Below, piece after piece: positions 46,800 through 59,317 of a stretch of 64,000 nt of DNA (within the stretch, counting starts at the first letter, position 1; every line of letters begins with the position of its first letter). The notes below the pieces were generated by a model, which worked only from the letters and a program-made list of their open reading frames with translations, was not told where the DNA came from and made no database searches. The stretch spans positions 6,814,206 through 6,878,205 of the forward strand of contig JAAONU010000018.1 of assembly GCA_012932295.1 (NCBI GenBank). Reading direction: 5' to 3'. Both the position numbers and the translations under genes were made by a program. The DNA is from Cyclina sinensis. Lineage: Eukaryota; Mollusca; Bivalvia; Venerida; Veneridae.

Positions 46800-49700
46800 A
46801 CAAGGCCCTAACTTATTAGGTAACTCCAATGAGAGCCCTGTGACAATTAACAACATTGAAACAACAGCATTATTAGATACTGGCTCTTGCATTTCAACAA
46901 TTTCGGAAACATTCTTCAAACAACACTTTTCAGAAACATTAGATTTAAAGCCAGTCGATGATATCCTCCACATAGAGTGTGCAGATGGTCAGCAACTTCC
47001 TTATCTAGGTTATGTAGAAGCTGAACTTGAAGCTGATGGTTTTCCAGAACTGAACAGTCAGCTATGTATTTTCCTAGTGGTACTACCTGAAACAAACTAC
47101 AACTCGAAGACTCCACTTTTGTAAGGCACCAACATACTGAAGGAACTTGCTTCAAACTGTAAGGAAACTCATGGTGACCAATATTTACAGAAAGCCAAAC
47201 CTAAAACATTTATGGTATTTAGCCTTTAGATGCATGACCATCAGAGAGAAAGACCTTAAGAAGAATAAGGACAAGTTAGCAATTATCCGCAGTGCTGAAA
47301 AATCAAAGATTACTATCAAACCTAATCAGACAGTTGACATAAGGGGCTATACAGACAGGGAACTTGAGTTTCAGCCTACTTGCGCTATACTTCAAGAATC
47401 AGAAGAGTCATCTTTGCCTTCTTTTCTTGATATCACACCAACAGTTATTAACTACAAATTCAGACATAATGGTGAAATCGTAGTTAATATTTCTAATTTA
47501 ACAACAAATACATTTACGATTTCACCTAGAGCCATCTTATGTGAGCTTCAACCAGTTGGTGTTGATGAAAGTGTGTATGAAAAAATAGAAAAAGAACCAG
47601 ATATTAAAAAAATCATAAGCGACATAACTATAGATTCAAACTTAAGTAAGGAACAAGACAAAAAAGTCAGAGAACTCTTGCTTCATCATTCATCTTCTCA
47701 AAAAGTGAATTAGACATTGGACACTGCGACACAATTAGGCATCGCATTGATTTAGTCGACGAAACACCCTTTAAACAGAAGCATCGTAGAATACCTCCAG
47801 GAATGAATGATGAAGTTCGTCAACATTTAGAACAGCTTTTAGCCAGTGGAGTTATTAAAAAGTCGAAATCAGAATGGGCATCTCATGTCGTATTGCTTCG
47901 CAAAAAGAATGGAAAATTACAAATGTGTGTAGACTACCGCATGCTAAACAGCAAATCAGTCAAGGAATCATACGCTTTGCCAAGGGTGGAAGACGTTTTT
48001 GATGTCTTGAAAGGATCAACATGGTTTAGCACAATAGACATGAAGTCAGGTTACCATCAGGAGACTGAAGATGGTCACAAAGAGAGAACAGCCTTCACAG
48101 TTGGACCACTTGGATTTTTTGAATACATAAAAATGCCTTTTGGACTTTCAAATTCCCGATTAACATATCAACGTTTAATGGAAGAGTGTTTAGGCGACTA
48201 TAATCTAAAAATTTGTATCATATACCTCGACGATTTAATCATCATCGCAGACAGCTTCGAACAACATCTTGAAAGACTGGATTTGGTTTTGACCCGCCTA
48301 CAACAATGCAACCTGAAACTTTCAGCGGAGAAATGTTTCTTCTTTCAGAAGCGAGTCAAGTTCTTAGGTCATATTGTCAGCGATCAAGGCATCGAGACAG
48401 ATCCTGACAAGATCTTAAAAGTCTTGAATTGGCCTACACCTTCAAACCCTGACGAACTTAGGTCATTTTTAGCCTTCGCTGGATACTATCGGCGTTTTGT
48501 CAAGGACTTCTCCAAGATAACAAAACCACTCTCTGACCTTTTGCCTCCTACATCTTACAAAAAAGGCAAGAAACCTAAAGAACAAAAAAGTTGGGTTTGG
48601 GATCAAGAACAACAACAAACCTTTGACAACCTGAAGCAAATACTGACCTCTCCACCGCTTCTAGCCTACCCTGATTTTCAGAAGCCATTCATTCTACATA
48701 CGGATGCGTCCACTAAGGGGTAAGGTGCAATCTTGTATCAGATGCAGGACGTTAAAAAGAAAGTCATCGCTTATGCCAGTCGTAGCTTATCAAAATCAGA
48801 AAAAAACTACCCGGCATACAAACTTGAATTCCTGGCTTTGAAATGGGCTATTACTGAAAAGTTTTCTGATTACTTAACCAACAACAAATTCAGCGTTTTC
48901 ACTGACAACAACCCGCTAACCTATGTCTTGTCATCAGCAAAACTAGATGCCACAGGACAGCGCTGGGTCTCAGCTCTTGGCTGTTTTGACTTCGACATCA
49001 TTTATCGATCTGGCACAAAGAATGTGGATGCAGATTCGTTGTCGAGATATCCCTTCGAGAAAATTATTCATGATAGAGAGGAAAAGATTAAAATTGATGA
49101 CAGTTCTGTAAAAACAATTTGTAGCAACATCCAAATACCACCTTACATTGAAGCCTTATCAGAATCCATCAATGTCGTTGACATTACAGAAAACCCTGGT
49201 CAACCTCTTGCGCAAATTGAAATGAGGGAGCTAAGAGCCAAACAGAGAGATGATCCCACATTAGGGAAATGGGTTAGGTCAACCACTGACAATAGATTAC
49301 CCAACAAGAACGTAGTATTCACTAAAGATGATCATATAATGAAAAAGGTCTATCGACAGTTGAAAATGATCAGAGGACTTTTATACAGAGAGGTTACTGA
49401 TGGTGAAAGAACGATTCATAAGCTAGTGTTGCCCAAAGTGTACCACAGACAAGTACTCGAAGGCCTCCATAATAATGTGGGACACCCTGGCCGTGATCGA
49501 ACGCTATCTTTGGCTCGAGCAAGATTCTATTGGCCAGGCATTACGTCTGATATTGAAAAGTGGATTACTTCATGTGAAAGATGTCTCAAGCGCAAATCTT
49601 CCACTAACATCAGAGCGCCATTAGTTAACGTGATCACCACTTATCCCCTCGAATTGAATGCTATGGACTTTCTTACCTTAGAAGCTTCCAAGGGAGGAAT

Positions 49701-51213
49701 AGAGAATATCTTGGTAGTGACTGATCACTTTACTAAATTGGCTTTGGCGATAACATGCAAGAATCAGACAGCAAAGACCACAGCCGATGTACTCTAAATA
49801 ACTTTATCGTGCACTATGGTATACCTACACGCCTCCATTCAGATCAAGGTGCCAACTTCGAATCTGAAATCATACAGGACTATGCAAAACCATGGGAATA
49901 AGCAAGTCAAGGACAACGCCTTATCATCCAATGGGAAATTCTGTACCAGAGAGGTACAACAGAACTTTGCTAGACATGCTTGGTACCTTGGATCCTGTTC
50001 AAAAGAAAGACTGGCGAAAATACCTTCCATCACTCATTTATGCTTATAACTGCACTGTGCACGAGACTAATAAAGTGTCTCCTTTTGAATTGATGTTTGG
50101 AGGTGAGCCAAAACTTCCAATAGACTCACTGTTTAAAGATACAGAAACAGATGCAGTTAGCAAAACAACAAAAACGTATGTTCAGGATTTAAAGGATAGA
50201 CTGCGGACTACTCATGACATTGTAAAAAAGATTACTTCAGAGGCACAAGCAAAACAGAAAGAAGGCTACGATAGACGTGCTAGGGCAGCCCAATTAGAAC
50301 TTGGTGACGAGGATCTTTTCAGGATACTTGCTTATGAAGGAAAGCACAAAATAGCTGACAAGTTTGAAACAGACATCTACCAAGTCATTGACCAGCCAAA
50401 TTCTGACATCCCGGTTTATGTGGTCAGGTCACCCTCTGGCAAAGAGAAGAAGCTTCATCGTAATCATCTATTACCAGTTGGACTTATTAATGACAAATCT
50501 ACTAGAAGAGATGGTTGATGAAATAAAACAGATACCACACCAGCACCTTCAAATTCAAAGACAGACATTTTGAATCTTAAAGGAGATGGTAGAGGTTCAG
50601 TTACAGCTACAGGAAGTATAGGAATTGGAATTAATGACACAGACGAGGATAGTGACATCACTGAAAGCTATTCAGGCAAAGAATATGTTGACGTAACATA
50701 TTTTAAAGGGGACGCCCTAAGGCTTAAAAAAGCAGAGAAAAAGATTCTGTCTTCTGACAAAGAGAAGGCTAAAGAAAACCAATATGAGAGGAAAACAATA
50801 GGACTGACTACAGAAGATCATAAGACTCCTGATCAGGAAAAGAGAAAAGGTCCGGATCTAAGAGGTTCAATAGAAACAGACCGTCAAATTGATAGGTCAA
50901 GTACTTCAAGAAAGGAGATTTGATCAGAAAGGGCCTTAAGAGAGGATGATACCACAGTCTCAGATCGGGATGGTTCAGGTCATGAAACAGACAGTGCTAC
51001 AAGTATTGAAGGAACAGTAGAACAAGAAGTACGTAGATCGTCAAGAATCTTAAAGAAACCTGCTTGGTATGCGGACTTTCACATGAATCAGATGACTGCC
51101 GGACCTATTGATGGTAAGCTCAAAGCTTTAGAGGAACTGATGTCCTCAGGTGTGCTCAACACAGTGAATTCAGATGCTGCACACACCATTATTCAGACTA
51201 TAATGTACCAATG
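46800..51213 (+). pseudogene. LTR retrotransposon pol (protease, RT, RNase H, integrase)
   Basis: The protease has ALLDTGSCIST (DTG at 46876-46884). A TAA before GTNIL at ~47122 and a frameshift near 47700 separate it from RT. RT (47803-48720) has FSTIDMKSGYHQ, MPFGLSNS, catalytic YLDD (48223-48234) and FLGHIVSDQGI. RNase H begins HTDASTKG and is cut by TAA at 48721-48723. Integrase has the HHCC zinc finger (VGHPGRD ... CERC), the catalytic core LNAMDFLTLE, HSDQGANFES and SVPERYNRTLL, with frameshifts near 49795 and 49900. The tail is acidic and ends near RRSSRILKKPAWYADF, a motif common at gypsy pol C termini. At least six disruptions. Confidence 0.88.
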
Positions 51214-51849
51214 ATTTTACATTTATTGTACTTTTTTTATTGCATCATTTACAATACATGATAATATTAACACAATTCATATATAAAATTGTACATCAAA
51301 ATATTCTATTGTTTCGATATGACATAATGTTTGGATGTATTCTTGAACATTTTGCAGGTAGACTAGACTGGGTGTACACAGAAGCTTGTTTTTATTCATT
51401 AGATGATGTATTTCATAGTTTCCTTGCTTTTCTTTTCTTCTTTTATTGATTCACATTTTTTTGGCATACTAGCATCAAAACTAATTGTTGGAACAATTTT
51501 ACTTTTCAGAGGGGAGGAAGTATTATGAGATTTCAGTGTTGCTGGATACACTGTTTCAGGACGTACATATATTGGTGATATATTTACATTAAAATATATT
51601 TGTAGCTATTGGACATATTGCATATATATGTCCAAATTAATGTAATAATAGTTGTTTTTAGTTACATGTACAGGTGTGACAATTTGCAGCTGTATATTTC
51701 TTTTTTTCTTATTGTATGGAATAGACTGAGTTATTCCTACCAGAATTTGATATTAACTAGTGTTAGTCAACATTAATTCAGCTCTATTGTTTTCTTTTTT
51801 TCTGTTACCCTAGGAATGACGGGACGTCTTTCAGGAAAGAGGGGGAGTA
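51214..51849 (+). other. 3' untranslated region and polypurine tract of LTR retrotransposon
   Basis: AT-rich, no coding frame of note. It ends in a purine run (AGGAAAGAGGGGGAGTA) directly before the right LTR, the expected primer for plus-strand synthesis. Confidence 0.7.
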
Positions 51850-52268
51850 TTTAGTAGGATCGATTTTCAATGTTTTCAGCTATTCCTTAAATGTTTTATT
51901 TTCTCCCATATGTCACCTCAGTTATATCCCCTTTGTGTACCCCTTTTGAATCTACTCAGATTTGCACGTGCTTATGCTTGAGTGAATCTCTCAGGTCTCG
52001 CGGGAACTTTGTTGGCATTCAGTTTTCCTTGGAGAAGGATGTGCTTTTATTTCCTTCTTTGTTGTTTCTTCTTTCTGAAGAAATGTCAGTTTGAGGTGGT
52101 GATGTTTTGAAGTTTCCAGTCACACAGCACTGAGAGTATGGGTGAGACAGGAGAAGAGAGTGAAACTTTATTCCCATAGATTAGACTTGTGGTAACAGTA
52201 AAGTGGTTGAACCACCCCCACTGTTTGTTTTCTGTTAATCAAGACCAAGGAAACTCACCAGTATTACA
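51850..52268 (+). repeat. Right LTR
   Basis: Counterpart of 42543-42965. Its first bases read TTTAGTAG rather than TGTAGTAG, so the terminal TG is mutated. It ends CCAGTATTACA and is followed by CTTCCATTTTGC, resuming the older repeat. Confidence 0.88.
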
Positions 52269-52557
52269 CTTCCATTTTGCTATGTTGAGTATCACGGCAC
52301 TTTACACAATACTGGAATTAAAATATTTAAGTTGTCAGAATATTGTTGATATTTTCTTCGGATATATTTGGGCTGCAGTTTATTGTATTGTATATTATAA
52401 AAACTTGGTTGATATACTTAAAAAAATTGACATCAACACGCTAATTTGAGCTATCTTTTTAGCATATATTAGTTTGAGCTGTCGTGACGCTAATGACCGA
52501 ATTATAGTTTTTAATATGTTCTGAACACTTCCAAATTTTAAAATGAAGTGTACAAAA

Positions 52558-53810
52558 ATATTACTAAACAGAGATTTCATCCTAGTAATGAGCTTCAATG
52601 CGTATCGGTACCGAAACAAATGGTCTGATCACGAGTAGATTTTATTTTTAGATACCTTACGGCAAAACTGTACTCCACATGAGTTAAGAATCATCTTTGA
52701 AACTTTACCTTTCTAATATTTAACAAGAGCGCCGCAAGGCGGAGTAAAACAAGAGCTTGTCAGAGACAAAGCAACAGTCCCCTACCGGTGCAATGTCCAT
52801 TTCCCTAACTCCAACCCATATGTGGAAGAATTTGCCTGAGACATGCATAATATCCATATTATCCTGTATCCATATACAAAGTATCATCAAAGAAGAAAAG
52901 GTCATAGGTCATGGTCATTTAGAGGTTAAGGTCACAGAAATATATGTTGCTGAAAAGGTCTTATCGAAGGGGTTTTGTGACCAAGTTTGAAGTAATTCTG
53001 TTTAGAAATAACGAAATTTTGGCCAAACTTATAGTTTTTGGACAAGAAAACTTTAAAGGTCAAGGTCATTCAGAAGTCAAGGTCACAGAAATGTACTTCA
53101 TTGAAATGGTCTTGCCCAAGGTATTGTTGTGGCCAAGTTTGAAGTAATTCCATTCAGTAGTAAGGAAATTATGGCCAATGATAAAGTTTTCGGAGGAAAT
53201 GACTGATAAACGGACGGACAGTTACTCCTTTAGGTTCATAAAAAAATGAGGTGGATATTTTCCATACTGCCATTTATCCATATTTTAAGTTTCATAAAAA
53301 TATTTGAAGTACTTTTTGAGTTATCACAAGTATTGCTTATTTGCCATATTTTTAGTATATTTGTTGCTATAGCAACGACAATTTTCAACACATGGAGAAA
53401 AAAAGACGTGCCTAATCTCCAGACGGCCGTCTACCCATATTTTAAGTTTCATTAAAATATTTTCAGTACTTTTTGCGTTATGACGGGATCCAGTGTTTGT
53501 GACGGACGGACAGACAGACTGACGGACGGACGGACTGACAGACGGACGGAGGGTAAACCTATAGTCCCCTGGTTAAACCGGTAGGGGACTATTACGCCCG
53601 TCAACTGAGCAATTTGTTTCAATACAATACCATCTATCCACCTTAACAGAGATTTCATCCTAGTAATGAGCTTCAATGCGTATCGGTACCGAAACAAATG
53701 GTCTGATCACGAGCAGATTTTATTTTTAGATGCCTTACAGCAAAACTGTACTCCACATGAGTTAAGAATCATCTTTGAAACTTTACTTTTCTAAATACTT
53801 AACAAGAGCG
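52558..53810 (+). repeat. Local tandem duplication (52565-52749 and 53642-53827)
   Basis: Both copies carry AACAGAGATTTCATCCTAG, GTATCGGTACCGAAACAAATG, GATCACGAG(T/C)AGATTTTATT and the start of a family A element (AACAAGAGCGC...GGCGGAGTAAAA), with only a few differences. The first copy is broken by element G (52750-53592) and stops in the first family A core at ~53642, where the second copy begins. Confidence 0.75.
52750..53592 (+). mobile_element. Pearl/Helentron-type element G, inserted in a family A element
   Basis: 843 bp from CAAGAGCTTGTCAGAGAC to GGTAGGGGACTAT. The subterminal GTCCCCTACCGGT (52777-52789) is the exact inverse of ACCGGTAGGGGAC (53577-53589). Core units carry AAGGTCAAGGTCATTCAGA, GGTCACAGAAATGTA and GTGGCCAAGTTTGAAGTAATTC. 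An ACGGACGGAC tract (about 53503-53550) precedes the 3' end. The uninterrupted duplicate at 53821-53831 reads GAGTAAAATACGCCC, so the insertion is precise with no duplication. Confidence 0.8.
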
Positions 53811-54974
53811 CAGCAAGGCGGAGTAAAATACGCCCGTCAATTGGGCAATTTGTTTCAATGCAATAACATCTATCCACATATGATGTATCAAGTTAATACC
53901 TTTGATAATGTAGGAGTATGGTCCAAACAAACATCAAGTACGAAAATTGAACTAGGGGGGATGACTCCACAATTATGAAGTGTACAGTGACGGTTCTTCT
54001 GCATTGCACCCCGTTTCATTGAGTCCTATCCATCTGTGAAGTTTCAAGTCAATAGCTTTGATAACGTAGGAGTTATGCCCCGGACAAGAAAATTAAACAA
54101 AGGGGTATAACTCCAAAATCACTCCGTCTCTATGAGATATATCCACCTAGGACGTTTCAAGTCAACAGCGTTGATAGTGTTGGTGTTAGGCTCCGGACAA
54201 AAAAATGAAACAAATGGGAATAACTCAAAAATCAAGAAGTGCAGAGTTCTTGTGCAGTTCACTCCGTCTCAATAAGATCTATCCACCTAGGAAGCTTCAA
54301 GTCAAAAGCAAATTATAGTGTTGGAGTTATGCTCCGGACAAGAAAATGAAACAAAGGGGAATAACTCCAAAATCAAGAAGTACAGAGTGATGATTCTTAC
54401 GAAGTGCACTCCGTCTCTATGAGATATATCGACTTAGGACGTTTCAAGTCAATGGCTTTGATAGTGTTGGAGTTATTCTCCAGACAAGAAAATGAAACAA
54501 AGAAGTGCAGAGTGACAGTTCTTGTGCAAAGCACTTTGACAGAATGAGATCTATCCACCTGTTAAGTTCCAAGTCAATAGCTTTGATACTGTTGGAGTTA
54601 TGCTCCGGACAAGAAATTAAAACAAAGGGGAATAACTAAAAAATTATGAAGTGATGGTTCTTCTGCAGTGCACTTTGCCTTAATGAGTTCTATTTACCTC
54701 GGAAGTTTCAAGTCAACAGCTTTGATAGTGTTGGAGTTATGCTCCGGACAAGAAAATTAAGCAAAGGGAAATAACTCCAAAATCAAGAAGAGCAGAGTTA
54801 TGACTTTTGTGCACTGTACTTTGTCTCAATGAGATCTATGCAGCTATAAAGTTTCAAGTCAATAGCTTTGATAGTGTAGGAGATATGCTCCGGACAAACA
54901 TCACGACGCCGCCCGTCCGCCTGCCCGCCCGCAATGGGTGATCCCATAATACGTACCGTCGACGGGCGTATAAA
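53802..54974 (+). mobile_element. Pearl/Helentron-type element, family A (long copy)
   Basis: It starts ACAAGAGCGCAGCAAGGCGG, with subterminal ATACGCCCGTC (53828-53838) and inverse GACGGGCGTAT (54961-54971) at the 3' end. It has about eight ~125 bp core units with GAGATCTATCCACCTAGGA, TCAAGTCAATAGCTTTGATA, GTTGGAGTTATGCTCCGGAC and AAAATGAAACAAAGGGGAAT, then CGCCCGTCCGCCTGCCCG. Younger-looking than the 1811-2490 copy. Confidence 0.75.
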
Positions 54975-54979
54975 AAGGA

Positions 54980-55815
54980 TACAAATATTATGCAGCATTC
55001 ATGCCTTACAATTTAAAAAAAAACTTATCATTACCAAAATATATTTGTTTTTCAACAAAACGATGTTTGTACAGTAAATAAATAAGTGATAATGTAGGAT
55101 GAAATAACACCCTAAACAACTAAAGAATACACTTAACTAAGCAGAGATGAAAACATCAAAGTATCAGAAGTATTAGAGTTTTATATTTATCTTAATAATC
55201 AGTTCAGTTTTGAAAAATCCGCAACTCAAAATGTGAACATCAGTGCATTAAGTTATCATACCAAGGATAAGGTCTTTATTAACCATTATTTTATAATCAT
55301 TAATTATCCACCCTATAAGATACCAGACACCTAACTTATTAAAATGGTGACTTTCTGATTATCGGGGCCAATATTAATGACACTGATCAGCTATGGGCTG
55401 GAAAAGTGATATTAATATTGGCCCTCTTGTAGCTCAATTTGACTGGCTTAAAGATCAGGGGCCGAAAAAATGATACAGAATTAAATTTTAAACGGCAGCC
55501 ATTTTCTATTCCAGGTGATACTATCGAGTTTAAGGAATATTTGAAACTGTTCAATCGACTGTTATCCTGTTTAGCAGTACAAAGTGACTACACATAAAGA
55601 CTGTATAATACGGCCAGGGTATGGTATTAATTTAAATGGCCGATTCATCAACACAAGCAAACGACTGCAGATGGACTGTAAGCAAATACTGGAATTTTTA
55701 TGAAATCAAATTAAATAATTGAATTGATATTGATCATGTCATTTGTCCTTGGCCCTAGGCGCTCGGCCTCTAGGTCCTTTTTGACCAACCTTGAAGAAAT
55801 AACAGAGCCTATATC
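54980..55815. other. AT-rich sequence without recognisable features
   Basis: No coding frame or array. A short TGATATTAATATTGGCC / GGGGCCAATATTAATGACA inverted pair occurs at ~55363-55425, perhaps a decayed MITE. Confidence 0.35.
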
Positions 55816-58800
55816 AAACAAGAAATGTTTGTAAAACATACATGCCCCTCCCCCCAGCAGCACCTAATTACTTGTGGTTGGGCCAAAGCGTTCTCTAGTT
55901 ATTGATCGGAAACCGTTTTTAAGATCAAGGTCCCTGTGGCCTTGACCTCTGACCAAATGACCTCAAAATCAATAGGGGTCATCTACTGGTGATGACCAAC
56001 CAGCATACCAAGTTTGCAGAACCTAGGTCAAAGTGATCTCTAGTTATTGATCGGAAACCGTTTTAAGGATGAAAGTCTCTGTGATCTTAACTTTTGATCT
56101 AATGACCTCAAAGTCAACAGGGGTCATCTGCTCGTGATTACCAACCAGCATACCAAGTTTGGTGAACCTAGGTGAAACCGTTCTCTAGTTATTGATCGGA
56201 AACCGTTTTTAGGATGAAGGTCCTGTGAGCTTGACCTTTGACCAAATGACCTCAAAATCAAAGAGGGTCATCTACTAGTGATGACCAACCAGCATACTAA
56301 GTTTGGTGAACCTAGGTCAAAGCATTCTCTAGTTATTGATCGGAAACTGTTTTTAGGATGAAAGTCTCTCTGAGCTTGACCTTTGACCTATGACCTCAAA
56401 GTCATTTACTAGTGATGACCAACCAGCACACCAAGTTTGGTGAATCTAGGTCAAAGCGTTCTCTAGTTATCGATCGGAAACCGTTTTTAGAATGAAGGTC
56501 CATGTGAGCTTGATCTTTGACCTAATGAACTCAAAGTCAATAGGGGTCATCTACTGGTGATAACCAACCAGCATACCAAATTTGGTGAACCAAGGTGAAA
56601 CCGTTCTCTAGTTATTGATCGGAAACCGTTTTTAGGATGAAGGTCCTGTGAGCTTGACCTTTGACCTTATTACCTCGAAGTCAATAAAGTTAATCTACTT
56701 GTGATGACCAACCAGCATACAAAGTTTGGTGAAACTAGGTCAAAGCGTTCTCTAGTTACTGATCGGAAACCGTTTTTGGGGTGAAAGGTCCCTGTGAGCT
56801 TGACCTTTGACCTTATAACCCTGAAGTCAATAGAGGTCATCTACTTGTGATGACCAACCAGCATACCAAATTTGGTGAACCTAGGTCAAAGCGTTCTCTA
56901 GTTATTGATCAGAAACCGTTTTTAGAATGAAGGTCCCTGTGAGCTTGACCTTTGAATAAATGACCTCAAAATCAATGGGGGTCATCTGCTTGTGATGACC
57001 AACCAGCATACAAAGTTTGTTTAAACTAGGTCAAAGCGTTCTCTAGTTACTGATCGGAAACCGTTTTTGGGGTGAAAGGTCCTTGTGAGCTTGCCCTTTG
57101 ACCTTATTACCTCGAAGTCAATAGAGGTCATCTACTTGTGATGACCAACCAGCACACAAAGTTTGGTGAAACTAAGTTAAAGCGTTCTCTAGTTATTGAT
57201 CGGAAACCGTTTTTGGGATGAAAGGTCCCTGTGAGCTTGACCTTTGACCTTATTACCTCGAAGTCAATAGAGGTCATCTACTGGTGATGACCAACCAGCA
57301 TACCAAGTTTAGTGAACCAAGGTCAAAGCGTTCTCTAGTTATTGATCAGAAATCGTTTATAGGATGAAGGTCCCTGTGAGCTTGATCTTTGACCTAATGA
57401 ACTCAAAGTCTATAGGGGTCATCTACTGGTGATGACCAACCAGCATACCAAATTTGGTGAACCTAGGTCAAAGCATTCATTAGTTATTGATCGGAAACCG
57501 TTTTTAGAATGAAGGTCCCTGTGAGCTTGACCTTTGAATAAATGACCTCAAAATCAATGAGGGTCATCTACTGGTGATGACCAACAAGCAAACAAAGTTT
57601 GGTAAAACTAGGTCAAAGCGTTCTCTAGTTATTGATCGGAAACCGTTTTTGGGGTGAAAGGTCCCTGTGAGCTTGACCTTTGACCTTATTACCTCGATGT
57701 CAATAGAGGTCATCTACTTGTGATGACCAACCAGCATACATAGTTTGGTGAAACTAGGTTAAAGCGTTCTCTAGTTATTGATCGGAAACCGTTTTTGGGG
57801 TGAAAGGTCCTTGTGAGCTTGACCTTTGACCTTATTACCTCGAAGTCAATAGTGGTCATCTTCTTGTGATGACCAACAAGCGTACAAAGTTTGGTGAAAC
57901 TAAGTCAAAGCGTTCTCTAGTTATTGATCGGAAACCGTTTTTAGGATGAAAGGTCCCTGTGAACTTGACCTTTGACCTTATTACATCAAAGTCGATAGAG
58001 GTCATCTACTGGTGATGACCAACCAGCATACCAAGTTTAGTGAACCAAGGTCAAAGCGTTCTCTAGTTATTGATCAGAAACCGTTTATAGGATGAAGGTC
58101 CCTGTGAGTTTGACCTTTGACCTAATGACCTCAAAGTCATCTAATAGTAATGAACAACCAGCATACCAAGATTGGTGAACCTAGGTCAAACCGTTCTCTA
58201 GTTATTGATCGGAAACCGTTTTTAAGATGAACGTCTCTGTGATCTTGACTTTTGACCTAATGACCTCAAAGTTAAAAGGGATCATCTACTGGTGATGGCC
58301 AACCAGCAAACCAAGTTTGGTGAACCTAGGTCAAACCGTTCTCTAGTTATCGATCGGAAACCGTTTTTAGAATGAAGGTCCCTGTGATCTTGGCCTTTGA
58401 CCTAATGACCTCAAATCAATAGGAGTCATTTACTGGTGATGACCAACCAGCATACCAAGTTTGGTGAACCTAGGTCAAAGCGTTCTCTAGTTATCGACCG
58501 GAAACCGTCTTGAGAATGAAAATCCCTGTGAGCTTTACCTTTGACCTAATGACCTCAAATCGATAGGGTTCATCTACTGGTGATGAGCAGCCAGCATACC
58601 AAGTATGCTGAACCTAGGTCAAAGCGTTCTCTAGTTATTCATCGGAAACCGTTTTTAGGATAAAAGTCTCTGTGATCTTGACCTTTGACCTAATGACCTC
58701 AAAATCAATAGGGGTCATCTTCTGGTAATGACCAACCAGCATACAAAGTTTGGTGAACCTAGGTCAAAGTAATCTCTTGTTATTGATCGGAAACCGTTTT

Positions 58801-59317
58801 GAGGATCAAGGTCCATGTGAGCTTGACCTTTGACCTTATTACCTCGAAGTCAATAGAGGTCATCTACTGGTGATGACCAACAAGCATACAAAGTTTGGTG
58901 AAACTAGGTCAAAGCGTTCTCTAGTTATTGATCGGAAACCGTTCTTAGGATGAAAGTCCCTGTGAGCTTGACCTTTGACCTTATGACAACAAAGTCAATA
59001 GGGGTCATCTACTGATGATGACCAACCAGCATACCAAGTTTAGTGAACCTAGGTTAAAGTGTTCTCTAGTTATTGATCGGAAACCGTTTATAGGTTGAAG
59101 GTCCCTGTGAACTTGACCTTTAATCTAATGACCTCAAAATCAAAAGGGTTATCTACTGGTGATGACCAACCAGCATACCAAGTTTGGTGAACCTAGGTCA
59201 AAGCGTTCTCTAGTTATTGATCGGAAACGAAGTGTCTACCGACGGACCGACCGACAGACCGACCGACCGATATTTGCAAAACTATATGCCCCCTCATCTT
59301 CGATGGGGGGCATAATA
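55816..59317 (+). mobile_element. Pearl/Helentron-type element, family E, 24-unit array
   Basis: It begins AAACAAGAAATGTTTGTAAAAC with subterminal CATGCCCCTCCCCCC and ends TATTTGCAAAACTATATGCC plus a CTCATCTTCGATGGGGGGCATAA hairpin whose GGGGGGCAT is the inverse of the 5' motif. Between them are 24 units of ~145 bp, each with CTCTAGTTATTGATCGGAAACCG, TGAGCTTGACCTTTGACC, GGTCATCTACTGGTGATGACC and AACCAGCATACCAAGTTTGG. A GACGGACCGACCGACAGACC tract lies before the 3' end. 3.5 kb with no coding capacity, far longer than the few units usual in such elements. Confidence 0.8.

Larger units (their letters stand above)
42543..52268 (+). mobile_element. Ty3/gypsy-type LTR retrotransposon, 9.7 kb, degraded
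   Basis: The order is LTR - long leader - gag - protease - RT - RNase H - integrase - C-terminal tail - polypurine tract (AAAGAGGGGGAGTA at ~51837-51849) - LTR. The domain order with integrase after RNase H is that of the gypsy group. The 2.7 kb leader (42966-45646) is unusual. Coding regions contain several frameshifts and stops, so this copy is not autonomous. No envelope frame was found. Confidence 0.88.

Noticed and set aside
50570..51213. Separate envelope-like gene downstream of integrase
   Set aside because: It has no signal peptide or membrane segment and is acidic, ending with a motif usual for the pol C terminus, so it was kept as part of pol.
55816..59317. CRISPR-like array of regular repeats
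   Set aside because: Units are ~145 bp, diverged throughout with no unique spacers, and flanked by transposon ends in a eukaryotic genome.
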